Assembly (NCBI RefSeq): GCF_008831285.2
Contig: NC_045143.1
Coordinates: 3,543,503 to 3,607,502 of the forward strand
Length of the DNA: 64,000 bases
Direction of reading: 5' to 3'
Origin: Nymphaea colorata
Taxonomy: Eukaryota; Streptophyta; Magnoliopsida; Nymphaeales; Nymphaeaceae
How positions within the stretch are numbered: position 1 is the first letter of the stretch; every line of letters begins with the position of its first letter. The notes under the pieces were generated by a model. It was not told the DNA's origin. It ran no database searches and saw nothing but the letters and a program-made list of their open reading frames with translations. Of this stretch, positions 26,879 to 39,418 are shown one piece after another. A program made the translations under genes and the position numbers.

Positions 26879-29376
26879 ATGGAGAGCGGGAGCGCCACCA
26901 AGCGGCGGGGCTGGTTGCTGAAGAAGGCCCGTGAGCTCGCCCTTCGCCACGATGATCAGGTCGGACTCATCATCTTTTCCAGCAGCAGGCAGATGTTCAA
27001 GTACTGCAGTCCCAACTCCAGGTTCCAACATATATCTCTGTTGCAGTAATGCTGTTCTGTTTTACAATTGTTTTCTCTTGCCTAGGATCTTGGTCTAGAA
27101 AATTTGATGAAGTGAAGCCTTTCTTCAGATGGTTGTATAGATGCTAGGGTAAATCTTGACATGAAAATGATATTGCTTTCTTTCTATTTAATTTGAACAT
27201 GTTGTCTCAGCCTCTGAGTCCATGTTCTTCTCCAATGGATTATTTTGACTAAAAAATCGAAGGCGCCTATCAAATAATTTTGTTCTGATATGCTTGTTAT
27301 GAAGAAGATGGCGATACGATGATCATGAACCATAGTTATTTGATGCACGACTGTTAATCAAAAGAATTATATAAATGAATCACGACAGTCGAACCAAATT
27401 AACTAAGTCTTGGGGTTAATGAGCAAGTACTGGGTTTGCCATGTGGGTCTGCAGGTCATCCGAACAGGCAGACTGTTCTAAGTCTGTAGTAGGACCACCC
27501 TGCACACTGAGAAGTGGTGCAGAGTCCCAATGAGAGCTCATCATTTCCGGGCTTGTTTAGACGTTAGTTAACGAGCGTATAATCACAAGCATCGGGATAT
27601 GTTTCTATTGTGTCGCCAACTTATGGGATTTGATTTCGTGATATTTGCAATTTATTTTTACATGTTTGTGTTTAAAGATTTCTTCTCGACTTTTTATTTT
27701 TCTTGAGTAATTTTGAGGTTTAAATTTCCCAAGATTCATCTTGAGAAAAAACGGCGAAGTTAAGGAAAGGAAGTAGATGACTCTATCCGTGAAATGTGCA
27801 GGAATATGGTACAAGAACGACATGCATACGAACTTTTGCTGCTATGTGTAGCTTAGATGAGCCGAGATGCTGAGATTTCAATCCAACTGCTACTAGTGAC
27901 CCTGCAGGACATATAAACGAGAATTCCCGATCTAAGAACTTTGACGATTATCAAGGGAGAGCTACCCAATCAAATACTACATTTTGTTGGTCGATTGCAC
28001 TAATAATTTGCCTTTACGTTTTCTCTTTTAAAATATAATTTTCTCAATCAGATGTCTATACTCTGTTTCTGTGTTTACACTTAGTCATGTTATAGAATAT
28101 TTATTTCATCCTTGTGAGCGCATAGTAGCTATTACCATGTAGCAAATGATGAAATAGAATGTGGTCACTCTTGCAGCATGCTCCAGATTATTGATAGATT
28201 CAAGAAAGCATCAGGCACTCAAATTCAGGAAGAGGATGATAAACAGGTTGGTCAGCAGCGACAGATCTTCGCATTTTTTTTTTCTTTTACGTAAATTAGT
28301 AGGATGTACAATATCGTACAGAAGATTGATTCTCGCAATTGAGTTCGATAAGATTACTGACCATTGCCAGCAGATATACCGTGAGATGACGAAAATGAAG
28401 AATGAGAATAACAAGCTGCGAGCAACCATGCGACAGTTAACTGGGGAGGATCTCACCACTCTCACCAAAAACCGATCTGAGTTTCTCTAGATCGAGTTCG
28501 CTCAAGGGAGGTACAATGACAACGACAACTCTTCATGCTCTGCTCTATCGCTCTCTTTCTCGCTCTCCCTCTCTGTCTATGGGGTGCACTAACACATGAT
28601 GCTTACGCAGATCCAGTTGCTGCAAGAAGAGCTCGAAGAATTGAGGAGGCAGGTACTACTTGTGCTTAAATGCATGGTTTCTTCATTTAGTTCATCATGC
28701 CATAAAGTTATAAACAAAAATCAAGATCAGGTTAACTGTCTTCTCTTTTGAATATAGTGGCGGCGCATTTTGGAAGCAAAATTCTCGAGAGCGGTAATCT
28801 CTACTTTCAAGTTTCAACTTCGTTATTTTTCCTGTTTTCCATTTCTGCAGATCTATAACTGTTCTTTTTGGTTGGATAGGCTTTGGCTCCTGTTCATATT
28901 TATGCCAGTTTTGTTTCAAATTTCAGCCTGAAAATCTGTAACTTATAGAAGTTAAAATCTAGCTTGGTGTATCTGTTTCTGAGTCGAATAAGTGTGCTTT
29001 CTTATTCATTTTACATCGGCATGGAAAGGTGCTACTAGAAGAAATTTAAGTAGAGGCTAATATTATCCCATAAAGATTCGGTTGATCTGAATCTTATAAG
29101 AAATCACGCCTTACAATACCTACCAAAATTGAACTGGTGATTCATTCTTGTTTTTTTTAGTGCTGATTCCGTCTTCCTCTTCGACCATGTAACGAGTTCT
29201 CTTCCATGTTCTAGAGAGAGAAAGAAACAGAAAAAACAGAGGAATCCAGAGACCTGCTTCAGCTTTCTCCTCCTTTCTCCAACGGGCTTCAACCCACTCA
29301 GCCAAACCTGGAAGATCCAAACCTCCATCACCATGCATGCAGCTCCGGTAATCTGAAAAAAACCGAGAACATAAAG
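26879..29376 (+). pseudogene. Bsister-type MADS-box gene, shortened MADS domain and premature stop
   Basis: Bsister MADS factors (TT16/GGM13 type) act in ovule and seed development. Exon 1 (26879-27021) encodes a shortened MADS domain: MESGSATKRRGWLLKKAREL, then LIIFSSSRQMFKYCS. It lacks the usual MGRGK start and the NRQVTFS stretch. Exon 2 is 28177-28246 (IIDRFKKASGTQIQEEDD). Exon 3, 28371-28510, gives the K domain (IYREMTKMKNENNKLRATMR, then LTGEDLTTL); it fuses the usual exons 3 and 4 and is about 22 nt short. An in-frame TAG at 28488-28490 stops translation at 110 residues, yet IEFAQGR follows in frame. The 42-nt exon 5 (about 28612-28653, IQLLQEELEELRRQ), a short exon near 28759-28794 and a terminal exon at about 29215-29376 remain. 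The terminal exon carries the PI-like motif GLQPTQPNLEDPNLHHH. It is most likely a pseudogene, or a gene for a short non-DNA-binding protein. Confidence 0.8.
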
Positions 29377-32300
29377 GTACACCTTCACACCGTCCATTCT
29401 GTATCGTACTTCTGTCATCTGAATCTTATATATTTCACTACTTTGATCACTATCCGATTATCTGCAGGCTGTCTTGCTGATGATGAAATGTCTGGAATGA
29501 TGCTGTGAAGAGCAGACTAGTGAAGTCGGGGCAGAGAAATGAAGACATAGTTATGTTTTAATTTCTTTTTCCATGCTAATTAGAAGAGCAGACTACTCTA
29601 TTTGGGTTCATATATGGGGAGACCCTGAACAAGTTTATGTGACAGAAGACTAAGTGATTATGCTTCAATATTTGATTTGTACATTTAGCGTAATTAAGCA
29701 CATAAAATTGTAAACATAGTAGAACCATGCATTATTTCATAAGAGAACATATCATAGACAATTTAAATGGTACTTTTGTGCTAACCTCCTTAACCACCAA
29801 ATGGTTATATATAGCTCAAATTCCAATTATATCTACCTGCAGAGACCTTCTTTTCTTTTCTTTTTCTCTTGATGCAAGCGTTATAGCAAGGCCACCTTAG
29901 TTGAAATACTTAATCGGTTGCCTGGCAGCATAAAACTCAGTGATGGCATTTGACGCCGCACCCAGGAACCATGTTTGCTTGGGCTTTCCCAATCCCTCGG
30001 CGACCACTGGGTTTGATCTGGCGATGTGGGTATACCGGAGCCCGCCCAACTTTGGATTCAAATTCAGACCCCGTGTTTCAAAACCATATTCAAATCCATC
30101 TAATAAGATATGAAACTTATGTGTAATGGAATGACATACTCGTCGCATCACAGTTGAATACTGAATTTTCAGGCATATGTACAACTGCAACATGAATCGA
30201 AATCGGACTAGGAATTGAGTCGAAATTTCTTCACATAATTCTGGCTGAATGAATTCAGTATTAAATCAATATAATCTGACATATCTGATCCATTTTACGT
30301 CCCTAACGCATACGGTGAAACAATGGATTTAGTTGACAATACAATTTTTTACATTTTCAACGATAGGAATATCTCTTCTTCAGAGTATATGCTGCTGCAT
30401 ATTTGGTTGAACATTTCCAAACTAATTAATCAAAGTTGAAGCACAGAGGGGTCCTTTTTCTATTCGTGGTAGCAAAAGTTTTGTCATCAAAGTAAAGATG
30501 AAAAGACGTCAAGGGGGTTGGCGCAAGGGGGTTGGTAGGCGGCAGATTTTTCCATGGCACCAATCCTTTGTGCAGCAAAGGAAGGCTACTAACGTGCAAA
30601 CGTAACCACAGCGGGAGTGGCACCCAAGCCATCGAAAGCAGACCCTGTACCTTTAGAACCCTTAGAGGATAAGGGGTTTGGTGGGGGCTTCAGTCTTTTT
30701 ATGAACGGTGGGAATCACCCAAAAAGTAAGAAGGAAAATTATTGCGGAGGAAATTTGTTGAAGGAAAGAGGCAATCATCACGTATGAAACAAACTCTAGT
30801 GCAAAAGAAAGAGACAATTATTATGTTATAAAGTTTTGTAATCGAATTGGAACCCGACTGAAATAACATAAAGATCTGATTAATCTATTACATTTACACA
30901 CATGTGAGATCTAATGCTAGTTAGATCCTAATCAGGATTCAAAGAAAGAAGATGTAAAATTAAGTTCAAACTATGGACTCAAGTACACAGAGAAAGATCA
31001 TGCGAGGTAGATAAAAAGTTGAATCCAACCTAGATATGGGCATCGGGCTGGCCAAGTAAGAAGCGGGTCTAGGCCTGCTCAATGTCTGAAACTGGAGCCC
31101 GGGCCCGATACCTTAAACTCGGGCCAAGGTCCGGCCCGATTATAATAATTTTTTTAATATAAAATATATTTTTAATAATGAAATATATATAATTAATAGC
31201 AAGGCCACCTAGATCTAAAGGCTGGGCTTATTAGGAGCAAGAGACTTGGTGGCAACAACCAGAATGAAATATTATTGAATCGTGGAAATAACACGTCAGG
31301 TGCACCTACCAGAATCAGAACAGACCAGATCCACCTAGATCTCATATCACGGCACATCTCAAATGTGTGGTGAAACAAACACAACCTTCTTATCATCATG
31401 CCTCATATCTCAGATCGACATGATTTAAAATTATCAAATCTTCGGTTTCAAGCCCACAGATTTCAATAGGGACTTTGCCCTCATTCCAAAGCAGACGGAG
31501 CCGGCTGAGCCAGCCTCCGCCTCCCTTTCTCTAGCTAGAGATTCGTAGATTTGGTAGACAACAGGAATCTCATAAATTCATGGTTCTAAAATCCACGGTT
31601 TAATAAGACCATGGATTTTAACTGGGCCACACATCAAATTTATACCGATACCAAATGCATGGCAGTCAAAAGCCCCCTAATACAATTGGACATCAAATCT
31701 TTATTTAAAAGATATGTACTATTTTATATTTTATATTTTATGTAGGAGGAGTTGGAAATCAGACAAGTCACAGGTTAAGGTCGATAGGTCGGGCATGTAG
31801 TGTATAAAAGGTACATTGTTAGCTCGATTCCCGTGGATAATACTCTTCTGGGACCACATGCGGGATTGTGGTACCACTTACGTCACTTAGGCTGCTGATG
31901 TAGCTCTAGACCTCAGATGCAAGAGAAATGAGGGAGGTTTCTGGCTTCTTTTCTGGACGGTGGATTGCTAACCTCTCACTCAGAAAATTAAACTAAGTCA
32001 AGCTTACTCACACTTATCGTCGTATCTAGACAATACATTTATTTAAATAGCCTGGTTTAAGCTAGGTCACTACAGAAAAGCTACGTGCTTCAATGCTGAA
32101 AGCAGTTGGATTTGAACTTTAGATCTTTTGATCCAGAGCTAAATACTGCACGGAAACCATTTTGACTGACATTATGTCAAGAAGGCATCCCTCATATCTG
32201 CTGCTAGTTAACAAGCCTGTGTGAGCAAAACTAAGCCCAACTCATCACTTAGTTCTGGCTGAATGAATTCAGTATTGAGTCTAAATTTCTTCACCTAATT

Positions 32301-33129
32301 CTGGCTGAATGAATTCAGTATTAAATCAATATAATTTGATATATCTGATCCATTTTACGTCCCTAACCCATATGGAGAAACAAAGGTTTTAGTTGACAAC
32401 ATAATTTTTTACATTTTCAACGATAGGAATATCTCTCTCTTCTTCAGAGTATATGCTGCATATTCGGTTAAAACAATTCCAAACGAATTAGACAAAGTTG
32501 AAGCACAGAGGCGCTCCTTTTCTCTATGTGGTAGCAAAGCAATTGTCATCAAAGTAGAGATGGGAAGTCCCTCGGAATGGAGGCTGGCATAGTCAAATAC
32601 GGACACTTGATGGGCACTAACTTCTAATGATGCAGTCAATATGATATGAAAGTTTGCAAACAGATACACATAAAGTAACTTTTCTAAAAGTTCACTTTTT
32701 GAAGGGGACAACTTATTTTGTATTTGACGTTTCTTATCTCCCTATTATATATAGCTATATTAGCAATTAAAGAAAATAGCTACACATATTGAACACTTTA
32801 TTATGTTTCATCTTGGATTTTGGCTGAATGCTAAAAAATTTTGTCAACTAAATTGGTTGCCAGATGAGTTTGGTCTTCCGATTACGTAAAGTAGGCCATG
32901 CATTTTACCATTAATTTTGTAAAACTAGCTGACGGCCGACCATATTTTTATTCCAACATTATTTATAGGCTAGCAGTTAGAAAGCTGCTAATTCATCTTC
33001 GAGACTACTTTGCATCATAATTCTTTCAAATTTGGATGGCATTCCAAAGGCAGAAAGAGCATGGTCACTGATTCGCATATGACAGCAATTACATTTACAT
33101 CTAATTTTAGCCATCTTATGTCCCCATCA
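29377..33129. repeat. Segmental duplication, copy 1 (second block), non-coding
   Basis: 29470-30190 matches 46350-47250 and 32570-33110 matches 48365-48893, in direct orientation. A 290-bp segment occurs three times: 30210-30500, 32275-32560 and about 47270-47540 (shared TTCTGGCTGAATGAATTCAG). A GGGCCCGATA-rich stretch at 31035-31145 resembles common plant transposon sequence. No gene is supported. Confidence 0.75.
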
Positions 33130-33650
33130 AACTTTCTCCATGGATCAAGAATGCATGTTATATACCTCTTTGTGACCTGGTTATGAAGCGTAGGTCCATC
33201 TATAAGCATGGTTGTTAGAAAAACTTTCCTGCCCATAATGAATGGTCAACTAAGTTGGCGTCTGGTTTGATTTGCAAACTGAATCATAATCTAGTTGGAC
33301 CTCATTTTCTGTTCCAACTAGAACCCTAGCTCTTTATAACTCCACCCTAGGCTTAAAGGTTCTTTATTACCAAATCCAGAAAGTTGTGGTCATACCACAT
33401 TATGCCAAGCACATTTATTTTGGATGTCGACGTTGAAAAATGAATTCCTAACCGTAGATGTACTTTCTATCAAGATCCTTCCTCCTCCCTACCTGCTTCT
33501 TCTTCTTCTGTGAAAGTCAGTTCCTCACAAACATTTCTTCATATTACTATTTTACTCTTCGCCCAGGTATCTGCTGCACATGTTATGTGCCTCATTCTCT
33601 CTTTCTCTTTCTCTGAATTAAGAAGCGGATCAACATTTCTATCCCGCAAT
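33130..33650. repeat. Dispersed repeat: joins pieces shared with 13.7 kb and 43.1 kb
   Basis: 33130-33290 matches 13711-13870, and 33290-33650 matches 43052-43410, both direct. The second part has the look of a 5' leader (TATAACTCC, a long CTTCTT stretch, then a CCAG/GTATCT junction). It might be the displaced promoter region of a gene, but no coding sequence follows in either place. Confidence 0.6.
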
Positions 33651-33734
33651 TAGTTTACATCTAAAACTACATTCAATTCAATCGGGTTCGTGTGGCAAGG
33701 CAGGCTTGGACTGTCAGACAGTTTCTTCCACTCA

Positions 33735-34218
33735 TCCACCTAGTTAAATTACTAAATGCAAAATAATTGATTTTTAAAATCAATTTAAACCGCAGGCTTA
33801 ATTACTGTTACTCATATGAAGCACACAGACTTGAAGTTCGCTCACCTCTCCCTTTCCGTATGCATGCACATAGATGTAATGAACAGTAAGTCATAATGCT
33901 TTTGAGACACAGGTTACAAAGAAAAAGCAAAGTTATTTTTAAAAATGTGATATGTTTATGCTTAGCATTTGGTCTATAAATCTAAAAACAACATCAATGG
34001 TGACACCCTTTTTCGAATTATAATATCTTTTTTGTATCATTATCAAATACGGACCTTTGATTATTAGACTTTTAGTAATCACATTGTGTTTCTTGAAACA
34101 AAAAAACTTTGCTTTTGAAAAATAATCTTTTATTATTATTATCAACAAACGCCTTCTAAGGCAACGTGCTTTTGTTCTATAACCATCAATTTGATCCCAA
34201 AAGTTGTGCTATTTTTGG
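33735..34218. mobile_element. Deletion derivative of the 23.2-26.1 kb element block
   Basis: 33735-33880 matches the left part of the block at about 23207-23397 (GATTTTTAAAATCAATT, then TACTGTTACTCATATGAAGC). 33883-34218 matches one arm of the foldback (about 25672-26023). The roughly 2.3 kb between these points in copy 1 is missing. This suggests that the TIR element and the foldback moved or were copied as one unit. Confidence 0.7.
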
Positions 34219-35156
34219 TGGACATGTGCGTCTCGGAAGTATTTCATTTTGAGCACGGCACGAGTAGGCCAAGGGGACTGGAGTGGGTGTGGTCCAACTT
34301 TTGTTGCTAAAAAGGAATTTGGAGGTCGGGTTTGGATCAAGTTTGAGATCGTGTCCATGAACAGTTGCAGATCCTTCTGGACGGGAAAGTGGAAAACCAA
34401 GCTAAGCTATGTGTGACTTTTGTGGAAGGAGTTGATTACTGGGATTGGTTGCTGGGGATTAAATAATAATAATAATAATAAGTTTGATGCAATGGAAGGG
34501 AGGGTGAGGATAGGCACTCACATTTGGGTCCTCCGCTTTTATTTGGGATTGACCAAGCAGCTATAAATAATCCCTCACTTAAAATAAATTGACTACCGTC
34601 ACTCTCCCTCCCATAATTTCTTTCACGTGAAGCCCTATTTTCAACAAAGAAGAAGTACATTTTGTTCCAAATGTTACTAACATAATCTGACTTTTAACAC
34701 AACTGGTAAATAGGGGGGCTGAACTTACCATGATGCATGACTTGCCTCGAAATTAACCGAGAAACCATTTCTAAACTAGGTACTATGCATAACCAACAAC
34801 TTGGTTGAACTGTTAAATTTCCATAGAAGCTGGTTGGAGCTTCGAAATTAACACTTTATTCTATGGAAATTTAACCGTTCGAGCCCGCCCCTGAAGCAAG
34901 ACCTGGGCAAGAAGGGCAGAGGGAGAGGGGGCTGCCTGGGCCATGGCCCGAGTGAGCGTTGAAAAAAAAAAGTATATTGAAAAAATGATTTTTTTTTATA
35001 TTAAAAAATAAAATTTTTTAGTTTGACCCGACCCGTCACTCCTTTTGGCCCGATTCACGATCGTCTTGGCCCACCCCTGAAGCAAAACCTGGCTCCACCC
35101 CTGAGCTCAAGTGCCTTAGGTCACAACTCGTGCTCAAGATCGGCTCGGCTTGAGCT
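34219..35156. other. Intergenic region, repeat-like, no gene
   Basis: This holds a short (AAT)n tract at about 34462-34481 and, at about 34990-35040, AT-rich DNA next to a GACCCGACCCG motif. From 35104 it contains tandem CAAGTGCCTTAGGTCACAAC motifs shared with 16.46 kb. Nothing coding is supported. Confidence 0.45.
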
Positions 35157-35644
35157 TAGGTCAAGTGCCTTAGGTCACAACCTGTGCCCAAGATCGGCTC
35201 AGCTTGAGCTTCAACCGCTCGAGCCGAGCTTGGTTAAGCTCGAGCCGAGCTTGGGCTTGAGCATAGCTGCTACCCACATGAAAATCTATTGGAACTAATT
35301 GTCTTTTTAGGTCATAATATTGTGAAATGCCTTGGTTGTACATATTCTCTTCTTTGTAAGCTCAACCGAGTTCAAGCAAGCTGAGTTTGCTTAGCCTGAG
35401 CTCGACTCGTTTACTTGATTGAGTCCATTACTTAACTCGAACTGCACTTATTTAACACCTGAGTTGAGCTCAGTCAAGTTCAACAGAAGGATCTCGAGTC
35501 CAGCCTTGATTGGCTCGACTTATTATGTGCATTCTTCTGAACCTGATTCTCTTTCTTTGTTGCTTTAAAGTGGGCATGTCATAGTTTTACATTTAGAACT
35601 CATAAAACTTTAGAGTGGATATAAATATGATTTATTTATTTACC

Positions 35645-35856
35645 TGACACTCCAAAAGTGGATCCTGTGAAAGAAGTTCAAAGTGTTTTTGAACAAGGCG
35701 TAACTTTTGAGATATTCCAGCATCCCGTTTTCTGTGATAAGATATGTGTGGAAGGACTAACAATTATATATAGCATTCTGAAACAGACTATCATTTCTAA
35801 TGCTCCAAATGGACCACTAGAAAACAAACTACCAAACTCTACATATAAATCTTCTT
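35645..35856 (+). other. 212-bp identical island, second copy
   Basis: Identical to 16874-17085, including the same open frame. The following poly-T tract and frame end differ between copies, which shows that normal divergence resumes at once outside the island. Confidence 0.5.
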
Positions 35857-36413
35857 TTTTTTCATGTGTAATTGTTAATGACCAAAGATTAAACGACTCA
35901 ACGCTATAATTAGAGTAGGCACTTCTAGAGAGAACTCCATACCAAACCAAAACAGATGGGGGATGGATTATTACTATATATATAAATATATAACTCCATA
36001 CAAAACCAAAACAGATGGGGGATGGATTATTACTATACATATATATTGGTAAAAACCAAGCACTCATGGATAAAAGCCAAACCCTTTAATTTTTTGTTAA
36101 AAAATTATGTTAAATAAAATATAAACATCCTGATATATTTATTGAAACTATTTTGGTATGAACATGCTTTAAAATCAAGTGGTTTTTATGAAAATTATTG
36201 ATTTTTCTATTATCAAAATCTGATGCTACGAGAGAGAGCCATTCATTTTTGCTTACTACAAAGACAGCATTAAAACCCAAAAAATGATTGACATAGCATA
36301 TATTTTGCATCAACCTATTCATAAGATCATGTGGGCAGTGTTAAACTAAAAAACACATTTTAGGTATCATACTTAAAGGGTCAGGCTGTTGCTATGGTTT
36401 CTACCAAAAAATG

Positions 36414-36416
<3 letters not shown>

Positions 36417-36492
<76 letters not shown>
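36417..36492. repeat. Compound (AT)n(GT)n microsatellite in copy 2
   Basis: About 22 AT units are followed by about 15 GT units. The same site in copy 1 (17639-17662) has only a short ATATGTATATATATATGTG run, so it expanded after the duplication. Confidence 0.95.
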
Positions 36493-36500
<8 letters not shown>

Positions 36501-36808
36501 GTGTAAGGAGAGTGATTAGGATTCTTAGAATCACATGCAAAACCTAAAGAACAGCCGCATACGAAGACAATATGTGAGAGATGTTCAATCCTCCACAAGG
36601 ACTAAGCTGGTTATGTGCACAAAAAAGTATGGACATTGACCAAATACTCTCATTAAAATAAAAAACTTTTTAAAACCGTAAAAAGGGATTGTGAAGAAGT
36701 AAAAAGTTTAAAATACTTATTATTTATTAAAAAATTTAAAAATACCCTTATGAGGGAGGAATTTGATTTTGATTGATGATAATGAAGGTCACTGATTCAA
36801 GTAAAACA

Positions 36809-37204
36809 AATCGTTCAAAATGCTGACCAAAAGTGAAATGAAATGTCATTATTGAGATCACACTGATAATGGTTGTTTCATGACATCTTGGTAAGGTGGC
36901 CTTGAAGTGGGTAGCTTTGCTCATGCACGAAGAGCTAGCGTGGGGAATAGCGGTGCTCCAACCAAAGAAGCGCTGCCTAACACGCACTGGTTCTATCCTA
37001 AAGCACAACCTTCGCGGCTAGTGCTTTACTCCTTGGCCAAGCAACCAAAGCCGGGACCTAGGTGCGTGCATACTTGTTCATTCTCCGCAAGCATTTGTGA
37101 AATTGAAATATTATTAATTAATTTGAGATAATTTTTTGAAAAGTAGAAAAGCATTGAAAAGTATTATAGTGGTGGAACTAGAATATATATATATATATAT
37201 ATAA
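36809..37204. repeat. Insertion of about 395 bp in copy 2, GC-richer core
   Basis: Copy 1 reads AAAACAACAAATAAAG without a break (about 17965). Copy 2 has extra DNA here, ending in a short (AT)n run. The core 36895-37080 is much richer in G and C than its surroundings and is open on the plus strand (SVGNSGAPTKEALPNTHWFY). The composition suggests transferred DNA, possibly organellar, or a piece of a transposon. I could not identify it. Confidence 0.5.
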
Positions 37205-37921
37205 ACAACAAATAAAGTAGAAAAAATAAAGTATCATTATGTAAATAAAATAAATCTCGTGAGCTGATGTGAACAATTCCAGCCCAAATTCCGCCGCTGG
37301 ATTGATCATCTTAGTCGGTGACCAATATGAGCAACACGTTTCATTTGGTGGTTTTATGTATAGTGGAGGCCCGTGGAATATAATTTTAAGATTGTAAGGT
37401 TCTTTCTGCAATTAACGATAAGATGTTGGCTTTAAATCACAAAAATTGTGTGGTGGAGAAACGGAGATATAAAATTGCAAAATGACCACATCAGGGTCAC
37501 CTCAGTCAACTTTTAGATGGAGAGAATAATATATCAGTACTTGGAATAATTTATATGCGTTCGTTTCCCTTTCTTTCTAGTCCCTTCATTTTATTTCCTT
37601 TCCAAGGAAGATATTATTAAAATATCAGCGCTAGTTGATCTGTCCTCTTCACTCGAAGCGGTTCCTTGAACTCACGGTTTGTTTAGAAAAATAATTATTC
37701 ATTCTCCAACAACTGAACTTTATTGACAAAATTTTTCATTTACAGGGCTAGCTTTTGGTTACATTTTGAAATACAGGCACTTGCTTTTGCCTTTATCATG
37801 TTTAAATGACAATATATTACAACAGACTGATACCGTAACATCCAAACCGTCATTCATAATTAATGATTACATAAAAAATTTAAAATTCTAGCTATAATCT
37901 TTTAAAAAACTTAAAAATAAA

Positions 37922-38519
37922 GTCTTATATGAAGATTGCTAGTAAAATTGATGCTCAATGTATATGTATATATACATAGTGGAGATAAATTTTTTTTGCT
38001 ATGGGACACTCTTATAAAAATTCTCATTTTTTAAAGGGCTCAACATATATAGATAAATAAATAAGTAGTTGTAAGAAATGTATATAAAAATATATAAAAA
38101 TAAATAAAAATTTTGTTGCTGGCGTGGGCGACTGCCCTCACCAGCTTATATGTAGCTCTGCTATATATATATATATATATAACGAAAATCGAACAACTGA
38201 ATATTTTAAAACATTTTTAGACAAAATATAAAAATGCTAATATAATTGAATATACTACTTTAATATAAATCATGCACTAATTCAAAATATATTTCATATT
38301 CTTGTGGAATATACTATTAAAATTTTGATGTTACAAAAGCAGTTAAATTTTTTATTATTAAGAACGTACATGTAAGCTGAAAAGAATTAACCAAATATAC
38401 ATTGCATATCAAATCACTCTTAACATTATATTTGTAAGATTAGATTACACAAGAAGCACATAATATATATAACCAACGTTATGAGGCCTGCTTGGAAAGA
38501 CTCGGATCATGAACATTAC
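37922..38519. mobile_element. Insertion of about 600 bp in copy 2, possible target-site duplication
   Basis: Copy 1 reads AAAAATAAAACCCATC without a break (about 18755). In copy 2 this is split, with AATAAA on both sides of the extra DNA, which fits a 6-bp target-site duplication. The segment 38000-38175 recurs at 48890-49070 (shared TTGCTGGCGTGGGCGACTGC). It is therefore a dispersed, probably mobile, repeat of unknown class with no coding capacity. Confidence 0.5.
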
Positions 38520-39418
38520 AATAAAACCCATCCAAAAATAGTAGAGTTGATTTCTCACACTTGGAAATTGACATGACCAACCTGTAACATGAGCAAACAA
38601 ATCATCTCGCCATTGGTGTACAAATTCATATCTGCATCTATGTCATATTTAATATACAACTGCAAATGCATCCCTAGTTTTTTTATGGCAAGAAAGTCCT
38701 ACTGCAAAGCAAGATTTGAAGTGTTGCTCGGTTTGAAGAGTTGGGGAGGCTTGAAGTAGAAATAGGTCAGAGTTCCTTCTATGATACAGATTGGTCATTC
38801 TTGCTTTGCTAGACTTCAGATCTGAAGCCAACATAACTGAACAATGTTCATACCGTCCGCAGCTATGAAGCAGAAAACTCGATATTGGCTGCAAATTTTT
38901 CATTTTGAAAAAAGAAGTTTGAAAACAGATTGGCTTAGCGTACTAATCAAAATTAAGAAAAAGTTTGTTCTATGACTCTTTCTGAATTTTCATTGAGAAT
39001 CCAGCCTTCCACCAACATCTAACATCTTATTTTTCAAAATTCTTAAGGGGGGCCCTTTGTTTTGCCCCTGTCCATAAGCACTTCTCTGATTTATTATTGT
39101 AAGACTTACCTTGCAAACTAAAACTATTTGTTCCAATGTTGCTAAAACAAATCAAATATGTTGAAAAGTGTTGCAGGCCTAAGCGCTTAATTTTTTACTC
39201 CCGATGGTTTCATAAATTTGTTTTAAAGAATGAAGCATACTCATAAAATATTGTATTACAATGTTTTACAAAAATTCACTAACTTTAGAACAAATTGCGA
39301 CAAACTGTTTTTGTCGCCAAAACATAACATATGTTTGAAAACTGATTTGTAAAGAAGCTTCTGTAGAAGGGACACCGCCGGCATCTTTTCCCCTTAATAA
39401 TAATGTTGGATGTTGTAG

